From Cunninghamia lanceolata (taxonomy: Eukaryota; Streptophyta; Pinopsida; Cupressales; Cupressaceae), in contig BSBN01000334.1 of NCBI GenBank assembly GCA_027924645.1, positions 682,001 to 746,000 of the forward strand: a stretch of 64,000 bases of DNA, in the 5' to 3' direction. Below the pieces are notes generated by a model, which did no database searches, was not told the origin of the DNA, and worked only from the letters and a program-made list of their open reading frames with translations. Position numbers and translations under genes: made by a program. Numbering within the stretch: the stretch's first letter is position 1; every line of letters begins with the position of its first letter. This document shows, one piece after another, positions 34,011 through 46,530 of this stretch.

Positions 34011-36600
34011 TTGTAATGTGATCTCCTTTATGCTTAAGAGAACTTGTGATATCTTATGTGAGTGCAAGTTTTAATTTGCTTCGGCTATGTTATTGATATG
34101 TGGAATTAACTTTGCAACTGAGTGCACAAGTATTTCTAACCAACCACAGATATTGGAGATCATTCCACACTTGATGTTGTAATCCCTTGTGAAGCCGATC
34201 TAGTTCCACAAGGAACCAAGATCAATTATGTGTATGATGTAAAGTTAATTTGCATGAGGTTAATTGGGTTAAGTCTACCCTCTTTCAATTTGAATTATGA
34301 TATGTGTTGTAAGATTTGTCTTTGAATTACATTTTTAAATTTTAATTTTTGGAGACCCTTTTCTTGTGTTTTAACTTGACCTTGGGTGTTCTAACTAGGC
34401 AAAACTTGACCCTGGGTTATACCCCATGGGTCTAGGGTCCCTTTTGACTTGGGTAACCCTTGGTAAACCTCCATATGGTCACCTTAACTTCACACTGAAG
34501 TTAAGTGACGAATTTGGAGGCATGTGAGGGATAGGATGAGTGGTACCAACACTCAAACCCATCCCTTTTCACTTCCCAAGGTTAGAGAGGACTCCAAAAC
34601 CCACCAATTGTGGAGGACTTGACTTCAAGTCTCTCTCACAATTGGTGAGAGTCCCCATGGAGTTGTGTGGTCCTTCATGAGAGGAAAGGAAGGGGACACA
34701 TGTATCACCCTTTTCTCTCCCATGTGTTGGAGAGAGGACATGTGGTAAGGGGTGAGAGAGACTTTGGGGATGGGTGAGTGACATGTGTCAACACCCATCC
34801 CTTGAGACACATTTGTAGTGGGGAGGAAGAGTGAGGAGGTGACAAGTGTCACCTCCCCATTCCTCTAAGCCCATGGATTGGGCTTATTTTAATCCCACTT
34901 GGGATAAGGTGAGGGGTTGTTGAATTTTTGAGAATTTTTATTGTTGGAAATTGTTTTGGGAAAAAGGATAGAGGGAGTTTGGTGGCTTATGTTGGAGGAG
35001 ATTTTAGAGGAGCTCTACATCAACTTCTTCCATATTAGGGCTTTTAAAGGTTGGTTTTCAAGGCTAAGGCCTTCCCCTTGTATTTCAATTTGCTTGCATG
35101 ATGAATGTGTGAGATGTATTTTGCTTGTGTTGTATTTTGTTATTGTGGGGAATATTTAGTAGGGTGTTGAAAGAGCCTCTCCCATTTGGGAGAAAATGCT
35201 CATCAAGTGTGGGGTAGGGGAGGAGTGATCCTCCTCAAGGTCATTACCTTGTTTTGGGATGTTGAAAGTGTTGAGGGCATTTTATGTGATTTTGAGTAAT
35301 TTGTTAAATGGCTTGAGAGCCAAAATATGAACTCCTTTAGAAATTTTGTTATCATGTTGGCTTGAGGCCATGAGAAAAATTGTGTTGAGATATTTTGAAG
35401 GAGTGGCACTCTAGAGTTGAGTGTGTCCACTCTCCTACCCCTTTTAAACTCACCTTGGTTGAGTTGTGTGTTGTAAATAACCATGGGTGTAATATTGTGT
35501 TTTTGAGATGTTTGTTGTCTTGTTGTGAAGTGGATTTGAGTTCCCTAGGTGTGTGGATGACCTCCCTACTTCAGAGATGACCCTCTTGTGGGTCTACAGT
35601 AGGGAGGAGAGCAGGATGTGTGGTGTTTCTTTCCATTGTGTGATATGCAGGTTCCTTGGAACTTAGAGTGAAGTTGAAGAAATTTCTTATCTTAGAAAAT
35701 ATTTTATTTTCCTTTACTCTTAAAAGCTCATGAGAGAGAGCTTGGCCTTCTTAGAGATCTTACCATTGCTAGTTGTTAGGGTGAGAACTTGGTTCTCTCC
35801 TTTGGTTGTAAAATTACATTCTTGAAGTTGTGTGTATTGGACACTTATCATTGAAATGAAAGTTAGAAAATTCTTAGTTTACATGTATAATTATTCAAAG
35901 GATGAAATGAAGAAAGCTAGTTATAATCTATTTCATTGGATGACATGTTGAAATCTCAATTTGGTTAGTTATGAAGTTGTGGGTTTTATTTTGTGTTAAA
36001 AGTGAAAATTGCATACCATAATCGTAGCAAAAGAGAAAATTACTAGTTGTGATAGATTTGGACTATCTAAATTATTTCTGTTATTCTTTCCTTTAATATA
36101 TATATATATATGTTGCATATTTTACAAATTTGTTTAAATTAGAAAGTCTATGAATATTTAGAAGGAAGGTTAAAGTTAAAAAGGTATATTATTACATTTA
36201 AGTGAGTGTTTTAAATGAATGTATTTACAAGAATTAAAGTAGAAAAATGAATCTTTTTGTATTTTGCTTATAACACTTGAGAAGTCATAGTATGAATATG
36301 TGTGTGTGTGTGTGTGTGTAGTTATTTTTTTTATATTAAACAAACTGTGTATATTTAATAATTAATAAACTGTGAAATTTAAAATTATGTCTGTGTGTAT
36401 TTAATAGATAGTAAACTATGAAATTTGAAATTATATATATATATATAATTGAAACTTAAATTAATAAAAAAAAATTACAAATAAAATAATAATATAAAAA
36501 ATATATATGATTTTCTGAGTGTACATAGGGGATTGCGCATTTGTAGCCATGGAATGTGGTTCTGAGTTTTATTTAAAAAAAATAAAAATGAAATAGAGTG
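34011..36600. other. Non-coding part of the unclassified insertion
   Basis: No gene recognised. Holds (GT)n at about 36300-36319 and short (AT) runs near 36098 and 36430. The segment around 34374-34480 (CTTGACCTTGGGTG..CTTGACCCTGGGTT) has short internal repeats. ORFs up to 93 codons show no family features. Confidence 0.45.
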
Positions 36601-36650
36601 GTGGGAGGTTCGAACCCCCCCATCACCTTTGTCATTGCAATGGGTGTGGA

Positions 36651-36713
36651 GAGGGGGCGGAGCCCCCACCCACATCCCATGTTGTGGGATGTGGGTGGGG
36701 GTTTCGCCCCCTC
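36651..36713. repeat. GC-rich inverted repeat (29-bp arms, 5-nt loop)
   Basis: Left arm 36651-36679 (GAGGGGGCGG...CACATCCCA) pairs with right arm 36685-36713 with two mismatches around TGTTG. Pairing can extend several more bases outward (GTGTGGA / CCCACAC). It lies in the only clearly GC-rich block of this region (36600-36970). Confidence 0.9.
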
Positions 36714-37547
36714 CCCACACTCCTTGCTAACTGCTAACCCCACGACCCTCTGTGAAGTCCGCCCTCCTCACACCTCCACCTTCCCCTACTCTCGTGACCC
36801 CCGCGCAGGACTCTCCACTGCCGCAACCTCCTTTGCTCTTCCTTCACCGCTCCCTGCGGCTACCTCCACCCGCGACCTCCCTCAAAACCTCCACGCAACC
36901 TCCCTCTGCCCGCGACCTTCACCTGCGGCCTCCTCCATGCCGCCACTGCCCTCCATTGACCCTGCACAAGCCAAACGAAAATATGTTAGGGTTTCAATGT
37001 GATTCAAAAAAATATATATGGGAATAAAACAATATTCATTTGTATATATAAAGGAAGCCAAATTTTGTAGCACAATAAAACATAAATGTATATATATATA
37101 TATTATATTTATAAAAAAACTATGATTCATTAAAAGCAATATGTATATGTATATATATATATTATATATTCATAAAAGAAAACTTGGTGATAGAATACAT
37201 AGCATATATATGTGTGTGTGTGTGTGTGTGTATTTATATCTTTTAAAATAAATCAAGCCATCATATGCATTTCATATGTGGCCATTTAAACTCAACCTAT
37301 AATTTGAGAAAACGACCAATTGAGAAAAATGAGAGAAAAAGAGAAAGAAAGATAAAGTGAAAACAAAGAGGAGAAAATGCGTGGCTTTTCTAGAATAGGG
37401 CTAAGAGTACTAATGAAGATTTAACATTCTGTTAATCCTAATTGGGGGCAATTTAATTAACAAAATTAATTCAAACATTGAATTAAACCTAGAGCGGAAA
37501 CCTAGTGGACTTCATCAAGCGAAGTTAGTAAGTCCTGTTTAAGTGAT
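36714..37547. other. GC-rich then A/T-rich non-coding sequence
   Basis: 36714-36970 is rich in C with CTCC/ACCTCC runs. An ORF through it (36598-37002, +) is Pro/Ser/Thr low complexity and I do not call it a gene. 37080-37230 holds (AT)n and (GT)n tracts. Nothing else recognised. Confidence 0.45.
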
Positions 37548-37736
37548 CTGATCTACCAAGAAATTAGGAATAATGTAAAGGATACAGTGATAACTCTGAT
37601 TGATAGAGAACTGATCTACCAAGAAATTAGGAATAATGTAAAGGATACAATGATAACTCTGATTGATAGAGAACTGATCTACCAAGAAATTAGGAATAAT
37701 GTAAAGGATGCAGTGATAGCTCTGATTGATAGAGAA
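37548..37736 (+). repeat. Three copies of a 63-bp repeat in codon phase
   Basis: CTGATCTACCAAGAAATTAG starts at 37548, 37611 and 37674. Steps are exactly 63 bp (21 codons). On the + strand the array lies in an open frame that translates as LIYQEIRNNVKD..ITLIDRE per unit and continues to a stop at 37862. Whether it is translated is unknown. Confidence 0.92.
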
Positions 37737-38261
37737 CGTGAAAGAGAACAAATTAAAATTAAATTTCAGAGAAACAGGAAGGAGAAAAAATGTTTGGACT
37801 TTGTTGGAAAATGTACAATTATCTTAATCAACTGTGTTACTAATGTAATTAGTGAGTTGTAAGAAATTTATCAACCCTATTAGGAATCTTGTGATCATAA
37901 TTAGTGTTAGTACAATAAACCCTACTCATGCCCGTGAGGCATTATGTTGCTAGATTTCCCTGAAACTTAGGGTTTAGTAGGCTAGTAAGTTTAACCCTTG
38001 CAGTGATGTTAACCGCGTCGCGATGACAACCTTGTTGGCCTTCTTGCGTTTGGGTATGCACATGTGTGCGTATTATCCCACTGACAACTGTATTGTTTAT
38101 GCCTTAAGCATACGCCACTGAGCATGCTTACGTGTGCGAGTGGGTTTCTAGGGAAGCGTGGGAAAATTTTTTATATTTCGTGTCATGACCACATGAAAAA
38201 TGTGGAAATGACATATGTGATGTGTGTCATGACTGCATGGGAAATGTGGGCATGACAAGCC

Positions 38262-39140
38262 CATCCCTAAAGCCTCAACCCTCAACCCTTAAACCTTAAA
38301 CCATAAACCCTATCCCTAAACCCTCTACCCTTGACACTATACTTCAAACCCTAATCCCTTAACCCTCAACCTTAAAGCCTCAAGCCTCAATCCTTAAACC
38401 TTCAACCCTAAACCCTATCCCTAATCCCTCTACCCTCGACAATGTGCCTTAAACCCTAATCCCTCAACCCTTAAACCCTTAATCCCTCAAACCTTAAACC
38501 CTAAACTCTCAACCCCTATATACCCTTAAACCCTTAAACCTTAAACCCTATACCCTATACACTTAACCTTAGACACTCAACCTTGAACATTATCCCTCAA
38601 CCTTCAAACCTCTACCCTATACCCTATACCCTCAACCCTCATCCATATGCCTTATACCCTCAACCTTAAACCCTAAACCATATATCCTAGACACTCAACC
38701 TTAAACATTATCCCTCAACTATAAACTCTAAGCCCTCTACCATATATTCTCAACCATATACTTAAGCCCTAATCCCTTAATCCTCAACCCTATACCTTAA
38801 ACCCTGAAGCTTACACCCACAAACCCTCATCCCTATACCCTATAACCTCACCCTTATACCCTAAACCCTGAATATTGTACCTCAACCCTATACTTAAAAC
38901 CTAAACCATACACTCTCAACCCAAGTCACCCTATGCCTTATATACCTTCAATCCATATTGTAAACCCTAAATCCAAAACCCCATGCCTTAGACACTTAAT
39001 CTTATACATTCAATAAGCTGAATATTATCCCTCAACTATAACCCTCAACCCTATACCTTAAACCCTAAACCCAAAAAACTCAACCCTCAACCCTAAAAAC
39101 TATATGGACTCAGGTCCTTATATACCCTAAACCCAAAACC
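38262..39140. repeat. Degenerate interstitial telomere-like array, part 3
   Basis: Resumes the CCCTAAA/CCCTCAA mixture seen at 24197 and 32844. It decays steadily to the right: after about 38500 the higher-order spacing is lost and variants such as CCCTATACCTTA dominate. Confidence 0.9.
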
Positions 39141-39141
39141 C

Positions 39142-39262
39142 TTACATACATACACACATACATACATACATACATGTACGTACATACATACATACATGCA
39201 TACATGTACATACATACATACAAACATGCATACATATATACATACATACAAGCATGCATACA
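39142..39262. repeat. CATA/CATG tetranucleotide microsatellite
   Basis: (TACA)n with embedded CATGTACG and GCATACATG variants, directly at the end of the telomere-like array. Confidence 0.93.
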
Positions 39263-40648
39263 TGTGACAGGCTGTCATAATGTTCTAACACTTTAGATGA
39301 AAATTATCAGTTTATCGACTAGGGTAGTGTCCAAGGCTATCTGCAATAGGGAGTTTGGTTATTTCATTGAGAAATAATTTTCTAGATCTGTTAAAAAGTT
39401 GAAACAGTACATGAAATGAAAACAATTTTATCCTTCTACAGAAAGCATTCAAATTCTATACTAAGAAACATGAAAACTCTAGACTAGAAAGCATATAAAT
39501 TCTACACTTAGGAAGCAGATAAACTCTACACTAGAAAGTAGATAAACTCTACACTAGAAAGCACATAAACTCTACACTAGAAAGTAGATAAATTCTATGC
39601 TAACAATTCACAACTGCAATTTGCTAAGCTGCAAGCACTCCAAATTCTAACCATTAGAAAAAAGTAATTCTAACTAAGGCAGATGCGCTAGAAAACTTCC
39701 AATGAAAGACAAAAAGTTTCAAACAACAGTACACAACAGTTAAACTTTTACACAACACACCCTATAGGTTAACAACATAAGCTAACCATAAACTATCTTC
39801 ATAGAAGCTAACCATAAGCTATCTTCAACTGAATAAAAACATCCACAAAAATGAAAATACTTATCTATCCTACAGTCATGCGAGTGGCCAGCTCATGGGA
39901 GAAGCTTGTCTTAATTCAAATCACATTCAATCACTTCAATCAACACATGAGAACTCCATTCAAATCTTCATATATTTTTTTAAAAAGAAACTAAAACTCA
40001 GAATATCATTTCCATTCATAAAAATTGCAAGTACACAGATCTGATGATTTTGGAAACTAAAGGATTGATTTTTAATTCATCCATAGTGTCTATTTATATT
40101 CATATTTTGAGCAACAACAAAAACTAAACTACTTCAAAAACTCCTAAACTTTTGATGGTGGGAAAATGCCAGTTGAAGAAGTCTTATAATTGAAAAACAA
40201 GATCTTCACTACTGCTATCTTTTAAACATAAAACAGACTCCGAGTGGAGTCATAATATCTTTTGGGTAACACTCCGAGTGGAGTCATAATATCTTTTGGG
40301 TAACCATAGAAATAGTAGAATAAAACAAAGTCTTCATTAAATGCAAACCTAAAATTTTTGGTGCCCCCAACTTCCGGTGCACTCGTCCACAGCTGTATAA
40401 TGTCCACTTCTTAGGCAATGCATTAACCTGCATAGTTACCCAACTTTTCATGCCATTAAATCAACATTTAAAATCTAGTTTCAATCAATTTAGGAAATAA
40501 GGATTTGTACAATATTTTATTAAAAATAGATAAATATTGCTTATAAAAAATAAATAAATTGGCAAGGCTAGGGAATTGGGTAGTACAAAAAGGCTATTTG
40601 ATCCATTAAAGAAATGAGGTTATTTATACCTAAGCAATCCTCCCCTTC
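39263..40648. other. Non-coding stretch with two small repeats
   Basis: About seven imperfect copies of GAAAGCAGATAAACTCTACACTA (period about 22-27 bp) at 39438-39600. A tandem pair of ACTCCGAGTGGAGTCATAAT units lies at 40236-40303. It may be the 3' untranslated part or LTR of the broken minus-strand element whose ORF begins at 40649, but I could not match it to a second copy near 57200. Confidence 0.45.
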
Positions 40649-41480
40649 CTAACCTTGAGCAGGTCCTCCTGCTTGATGATATATCCTTTGTCTCTCAGCC
40701 TCCCTTTTCTTATTCAACTCATCAAACTTTGAGCTTAAGTCATATACCTCATCTGCTTCTTCATCAATATGGTTAGGGACTTTTAGAAAACATTTGTGAA
40801 GTCTGACTCTCAACTGCCAGGTATGTAAGTCCCTTGGTTTTGGTTCTGTAACTAAGACTACAGGAGGTGGCTGTAAAAGGAGAGGTGGTCTGTATCTCAT
40901 TCCTGTCCATTTAGTCTTTAGTTGCTAAAGAATTTCTGTCAATGCCTCTACTCTTTTATATGACCATTTGAGGTTAGTGGGGGAAATCATTTCTCTTCTT
41001 TTTAAATACATAGGCAAGGGGTTATACCTTTCCTCACAAGCATTCCAAGCTCTGTCAATTAACTATGGTCCATTGATCTTAAAATCTTCATAATAGATTC
41101 TAATGCTTTCATTGTATTTTTGTTTCATTTGTTCATAACTCTTGACTCTCTTGAACTGAGTTTTGAAAGCAAAAGGTTTTCAATTGGGATACCTCATGTG
41201 CAGTCCTACAGTTCTCTCTGCATAAAGATATTCTCTAGTTCTATCCTACCACTGAATCTGATTTTGCATATTTGACAGAAATGCCCATAATTGGACTTCT
41301 GCCACAGACAAATTGATGAAGAAATCACTATGCTTCTCAAGAAATAAATTATGAATGAAGAATTCACATAATAAATTCTTTTGCACTGGAGCTGCTTCTT
41401 TAAATGCCTCAAGGAATTGTTGGTCATTAGGGTCATGTGGCAAATTGCAAGAGATTCTTAGGAGCTTCCATCTTAATAAC
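40649..41480 (-). pseudogene. C-terminal part of non-pol ORF split by the Tat element
   Basis: Minus-strand reading segments (41443-41246, 40900-40649 and broken frames between) form the end of the ORF that starts at 57154. Segments include PHDPNDQQFLEAFKEAAPVQ and a charged tail with KFDELNKKREAERQRIYHQ. Across the 13.5-kb insertion and one ATAAC copy, the frame from 55026 continues directly into this part (..MFLNEQLLRWK..), so this is one ancestral gene. No RT or integrase is present. Stops near 41240 and 41070 show decay. I recognise no family. It resembles long structural ORFs of non-autonomous plant retroelements. Confidence 0.6.
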
Positions 41481-42563
41481 TATTATCAGAAAATGGGAAC
41501 AATAGTATTAAAGTATCAATAATCCAATAATCTCAATGAAATTAGAAATAAACAAGATCAAACACAGAAGGAACAATACCTTGCAAACCTCCTTTATTTC
41601 GTAGCTTCCATTGGTTGCCTATCTCAATCAATCTCGTATGTGAATGGAACCCTTAGAAGGTGCACTTCCTTGCTTTTTTCCAAGATGACAAAGGAGAACG
41701 ACTGTTGATAGGTTTGCAATGAAGAGGATCTTCTAAATGCAATGATAATGGTGATCTCAAGCTATGGGGATTTGGTGCCAAAGGTGTGCTATGATTCCTG
41801 CAGAGTAAGTTTATAAAAGCTTGGATGATTCAAATGGAGGAATGGGGGTTGTATTTATAGATTTGTGAGAAAGAAGATCAATGGTGTAGGATGAATAAGA
41901 AGATCAACGGTAGAGGAAATTTGAGAAGATGTGCGTGAATAGGGAGATGACAAGTGTCTAAGCTCCTTCATGCATAAGGGGAGTTAACAAAATAGATTGA
42001 AGAGTTAACTGAGATGATTGATCAGTTAACAGAATAGATTGTGGAGATAAGTGGACTGATTGGGGAGTTAACAAAATAGATTGACCATGAACTCAATTGA
42101 GTAATTAGTTAACTTTTTTGATTGATAAGTTAACTAATTTGACTGGAGGATAAATAGGACATGTGGGTGAGGGGATATTAGCTAATTAATTATTAAAATA
42201 TTTAATTACATGTGCAACGGATTAATTGAATTATTTTTGGTATTAATTCAATTTTGGAGGAAATAGGACAATTTAAATAAATATTTGGATTTATTTAAAT
42301 ATAGAGAATGATTTGATTTTTATGGATTTGAAGACTTTGGAATTTAGAAGAACAAATTAAATAATTTGGTATTATTTAATTTAGAATGATTTTAGAAGAA
42401 TTTGGATGGTTTAATTAAATAAATGATTTTATTTAATTTTTTTGGAGAAATATGAATCAAATAAATAAATTGATTTATTTATTTATTGATAAAGGAATTT
42501 AAAATGAAATAAATATTTACAATATTTATTTAGCTAAAGTCGCGTCACTTTTAGGTGCATACA
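41481..42563 (-). repeat. 3' LTR of the Tat element
   Basis: 1,083 bp, collinear with the right LTR. The terminal TG reads TA here (TATTATCAG versus TGTTATCAG). Ends GTGCATACA. Confidence 0.95.
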
Positions 42564-42577
42564 TTTTTCCCCTCTTT
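42564..42577 (-). other. Polypurine tract of the Tat element
   Basis: Minus strand AAAGAGGGGAAAAA directly before the 3' LTR. Confidence 0.9.
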
Positions 42578-44790
42578 GATGCAATGTGTTTTATCACTTT
42601 GTTTCAAAGAATAAAAGTTTCTACATTTTGATACCTGCCCTAGTTTGCCCCTGGTATAGATTTATGATGATAGGATGCCCCCTTGGGATATTTGACAGGA
42701 AGAATGTGATGACAGGATGACTGACAATCTCACGATGAGATAGGGTGAATGACAGGTTAGGGTGAAGAAATTGGTTGATGTAAGATAAGGGATGGAATGA
42801 AAGAGCTGAATGACACGTGATGCAAGATAAAATGATAACCCACACAAGCAAGAAAGCAAGTATGCACAAATGATACAATAACAAACAAGGTATTGCCCTT
42901 GTCAAGTTGTAAACCAATGATTAATCGATAACAATCGATGATAATGTTTTTCATTGCGGGGAACGATATATCCCTAGATCAACATGAAGACATAGGAAAG
43001 ATATATCCTATTGATAATTATGATTTGATTGAGCTGGTTCATGACTAGATTAGGATCAAGACCATTGATTGCGATTGGATCTAATTTGACAAGATTGACT
43101 TGACTCAATTGGTATGGATTAGGTATGGACTTGCATTTGGATCATTACTTAGATTGATTGGACAAGGATGAATGGATCACATGGATAATTGGAAGATACA
43201 ATTAGATAAACTGTCAGAAAGGAATTGGATCTTTTGACACTTGGAAAAAGGTTTATTATGGAATGGAATGCAATTTGATATGTTTGGATGTAGATATTTG
43301 TCACCTTGATATTGCAAGTATTTTGAAGTGCTTGATTCATCATTGGGTAATTTTTTTGTTATTTTTGTGTTTTAACATGTAAGAAAATACAAGCATCTAG
43401 GTATAACTAAACCATGATGACTTGAGTATTGCTTACATTGATTTTGATTTAGCAAGTTAATACAAGCATTTAAGTATAATTAAACCAAGATGACTTGAGT
43501 ACTGCTTGCATATCAATAGACAAGGATTACACCTGTTTCATGTTTAGACCTCTGATGTCCTCGATGATCATTACGTTGAGCATGTATTTAGACAAGGCCT
43601 CACATTACTAAAGATAAACCCACAAGCAACAAACAAATAAAATAATCATGCCCCCATCATAGCATCTCTAGTTTTTAGGCATCCTTGAGTAGCATAGGAA
43701 ATATGATAACAAAAGTTAAAATTTAAGGTACAACCAATCAAAACAAAACTTTCTTGCATTAGATGTTTCTTCTTGCCATAATTTAGATAAAATCATTTGG
43801 AGTGTTTAGGCCCTTGTTTCTTTTTTAGGACAGGTTGATGTCTTGCATCAAAATTTATGTTTGGAAGTGGGCTTTGTTATGCATGTGTGTCTAGTGAAAG
43901 GTATCACAATCCTTATTGGTGCCCTCTTAGAAAATGTGGCATTGCAAAATCCAACTCTGTAACCAGGTCAAGGACTTGCCCCCAGTTAGGTAAAGGATCG
44001 ACTTATTATGGAAGAATGGACAACAGACATGAAGAAATAGGCCCTAAGGGACTGACCTAGTGTCTTGAGGGCTCATTGATAAATGACCTTGCCTACATGA
44101 CGACGCAGAGGCAACGTAGTTCTGGGTGTGGGTTTTGTGGACCTAAGACCTAGGTGATGGGAAATAGTGTGAATGCGGATGGACTAGAGGATGGGTGAAA
44201 AGGTCTGGAACAGATGGGAAAGGAGCCTCAGGGGTGCATCGATACAAGATGGCCTTGCCTATGTGAAGATGCAGAGGCGACGTAGTTTGAGAAGATAAGA
44301 TACTGATGATGGACGCTATGATAGGATGACACTATGGATAGGATACTGGATAAACCTTAGGTAGTAAGGCGATAAAGTTGATAGAGTACCAAGCCATGAT
44401 AGGTTATCGTTAGATGGTTGTGTGAAATGAACACGATCAGATGATGGACGATGGTAGAAAGAATGGATGCAAGATGATGGTTTTCCCAAAGATGGAGGAA
44501 GTAGTTTGAATCACAAAGAGCATCTGTTTGCCAGGTTTTCACTACTTTGCTTTTATTGCGACGGTAGCTAGAATTTTGCTAGGTTTTCATCATGGTATCT
44601 ATCCAAGGCACCTGTTTAACAGGTTTTCACCAGAGGACAATTTTTTTGTTTCTTTTTCTATTTTTTTGATTTTTTTGCTTATTTTTTTGATTTTTTGGCT
44701 ATTTTTTTCTAATTTTTTTTTTATGTTTACTCCCCTTACATTGGGGTTCTCTAGGTATAGAACCAGTGAAGATACAAACTGTTGATTGGG
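42578..44790 (-). other. 3' non-coding region of the Tat element
   Basis: About 2.2 kb between integrase and polypurine tract, common in Tat elements. A T-rich tract with runs of TTTTTTGA/TTTTTTGCT lies at 44641-44723. A repeated motif (GATGCAGAGGCGACGTAG / GACGCAGAGGCAACGTAG) occurs at 44101 and 44268. No ORF is supported. Confidence 0.6.
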
Positions 44791-44799
44791 TCATCAAAC

Positions 44800-45760
44800 A
44801 ACTCACCTTCTAATGGAGCTAACTAGTATGCTCTTGATCCATAGGTAGAAATGATTATGTAAGGACCGAGCTAGTTGAGTTCAAACTTTCCTTTCTTCTC
44901 CCGATCTTGCTAATCACGGGGATTTTCTTTGAGCACTAGATCACCAACATTAAAGACCCTTGGACGGACTCTATGATTATAGCTTCGTGCCATCCTTTTT
45001 TGGTAGGCTTTGAGATGGTTAAAAGCATCCTATTGTTTCTCCTCTAATAGTTCTAACTCTTGTAGTCTAGAAACTCTGTAGTCCTCATTAGTTATAAGAC
45101 CTTTTAACGACACCCTCAAAGATGGTAACTCGACCTCCATAGGCAAAATGGATTCAGAACCATAGACAAGGGCATATGGTGTGGCACCTATGGGAGTGTG
45201 TATGCTAGTTCAATAGGCCCACAGAGTGGGATTTAGTTGCATGTGCCAATCAAAACCGGCATCGTTGATAGTTTTCTTGAGGATTTTCAAGATGGTTTTG
45301 TTGGATGCCTCTGCTTGACCGTTTCCTTGTGGGTAGTATGGGGTGGAGAAGCAGTGTTGGATTTGGAATTTGGCACAGAGCTCTTGGACATCCTAGTTTT
45401 TGAAGGGTCTTCCATTATCCGTGACTATGGATGAGGGAATTCCATATTGACAAATGAGGTAATTAAGGATGAAGGAGGCAATTTGTTTGCCTGTGACATT
45501 AGTCAGTGGGACGACTTCAATCCACTTGGTAAAATACTCAATGGTGGTGATAATGAACTTGTGGCCGTTGGATGATGGAGGATGGATTTTGCCCACAAGG
45601 TTGAGTCCCCACTGACAAAAGGGCTAAGGTGTCATTAAAGGTCACAGTTCCTGAGCTGGTGCATGGACGAGGTTACCATGAATCTAACACTGCTTGCATT
45701 TATTTACAAAATGATATGAGTCTATCTCCATGTTCAGCCAATAGTATCCCAAATGTATGA
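44800..45760 (-). pseudogene. Integrase of the Tat element
   Basis: The core begins near MGKIHPPSSNGHKFIITTIE (45596) with EYFTKWIEVVPL and YGIPSSIVTDNG. After a stop it continues with STPYYPQGNGQAEASNK, TPIGATPYALVYGSE and a C-terminal module ending near LGPYIIISTYGSRAYQL. The core motifs (second catalytic Asp in TDNG, Glu in GQAEASNK) are visible. Upstream, an HHCC-like region reaches about 45760 in broken frame. Several stops make it non-functional. Confidence 0.88.
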
Positions 45761-45769
45761 GTTTCTTAG

Positions 45770-46530
45770 CTAAGGTAGGACCACTAGATTGTTATCCGCA
45801 TATTCCCTCATGTACTTCTCATAAGGTGGTTTGAGATTCATCACGTTCAAGACATCTAAGTAGGGTATCATCCAAACCTCCGCGGTAAAGGGTTTCAGCA
45901 ATGATGGTATAATGGGATGTTTGTCAGATAAAGGTACATCATTGGTTATTGGATAAATCAGCCGATAAAGTTTTATCCTTGAGGCAAGTGTAAATTTTAC
46001 CGTACAAGGGTGAATCAGATCCAATGAGGAGGCAAATAGATTGGGTTTTGGGGATATCATAAGCTAGTTGTGCAAGTGGCTCCACCAAGAACTCAAAATG
46101 TGACTCATTCTTTGGTATATCGAGAAGCGAGGCGATAGTTGCCATGGTATTTGCTGCTTTGTTCTCTATGCGAGGGATCTACTCAATGGAGATTATCTCA
46201 ACGTATCCTTTAAAGTCATCTACCATACACTTGTATGGTCTTAGCCTGTCATCTTTCATCTGGTAGTCATCATTCACTTGGTTGATCACTAGTTGCGAAT
46301 CTCCATAGACATGTAGCTCTTTCACTTTCCACTCTGCTGCCATCTTAAGACCAATGACCAAGGCCTCATACTCTGCTATATTGTTTGTGCAAGGAAAAAG
46401 AAGATGATAGGACTTGGTATTGTGTCACCTTGAGGAGTGACCAATACGATACCTACCCCCGATCCATGGTTTGTATAAGAGCCATCAAAGTATAGCTTCC
46501 ATGAATGTGTTGTGATACTAAAAATTGATT
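45770..46530 (-). pseudogene. Second (archaeal-type) RNase H of the Tat element
   Basis: Begins near KLYFDGSYTNHGSGVGIVLV (first catalytic Asp in FDGS). After a frame break it continues with MVIGLKMAAEWKVKELHVYG, then DSQLVINQV with the third Asp. This second RNase H, placed between the ordinary RNase H and integrase, is a signature of the Tat branch. The following segment to 45770 links to integrase. Confidence 0.85.

Larger units (their letters stand above)
33739..38261. mobile_element. Unclassified 4.5-kb insertion in the telomere-like array
   Basis: The array breaks after CCCTAAACCCCTAT and resumes at CCCATCCCTAAAGCCTC. That is the same point in the common CCCTATCCCTAAAGCC order, so this block looks inserted rather than a natural array end. 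It may carry a short CCCTAT/CCCAT duplication. I find no LTRs, TIRs or pol. Inside are a 42-bp repeat, a long GC-rich hairpin, (AT)n and (GT)n microsatellites and a 63-bp repeat in codon phase. Type unknown. Confidence 0.5.

Noticed and set aside
36607..36620. GGTTCGAACCCC as a tRNA or SINE B box
   Set aside because: No A box, acceptor stem or cloverleaf can be formed around it.
36598..37002. Pro/Ser-rich ORF in the GC-rich block
   Set aside because: Low-complexity translation overlapping a hairpin; three frames are open at once because of C-richness.
24197..39140. True chromosome end (telomere)
   Set aside because: The repeats are heavily degenerate, hold insertions, and are followed by 25 kb of other sequence.
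39093..39278. Minus-strand ORF rich in Cys/Val/Tyr/Met
   Set aside because: Pure translation of the CATA microsatellite.
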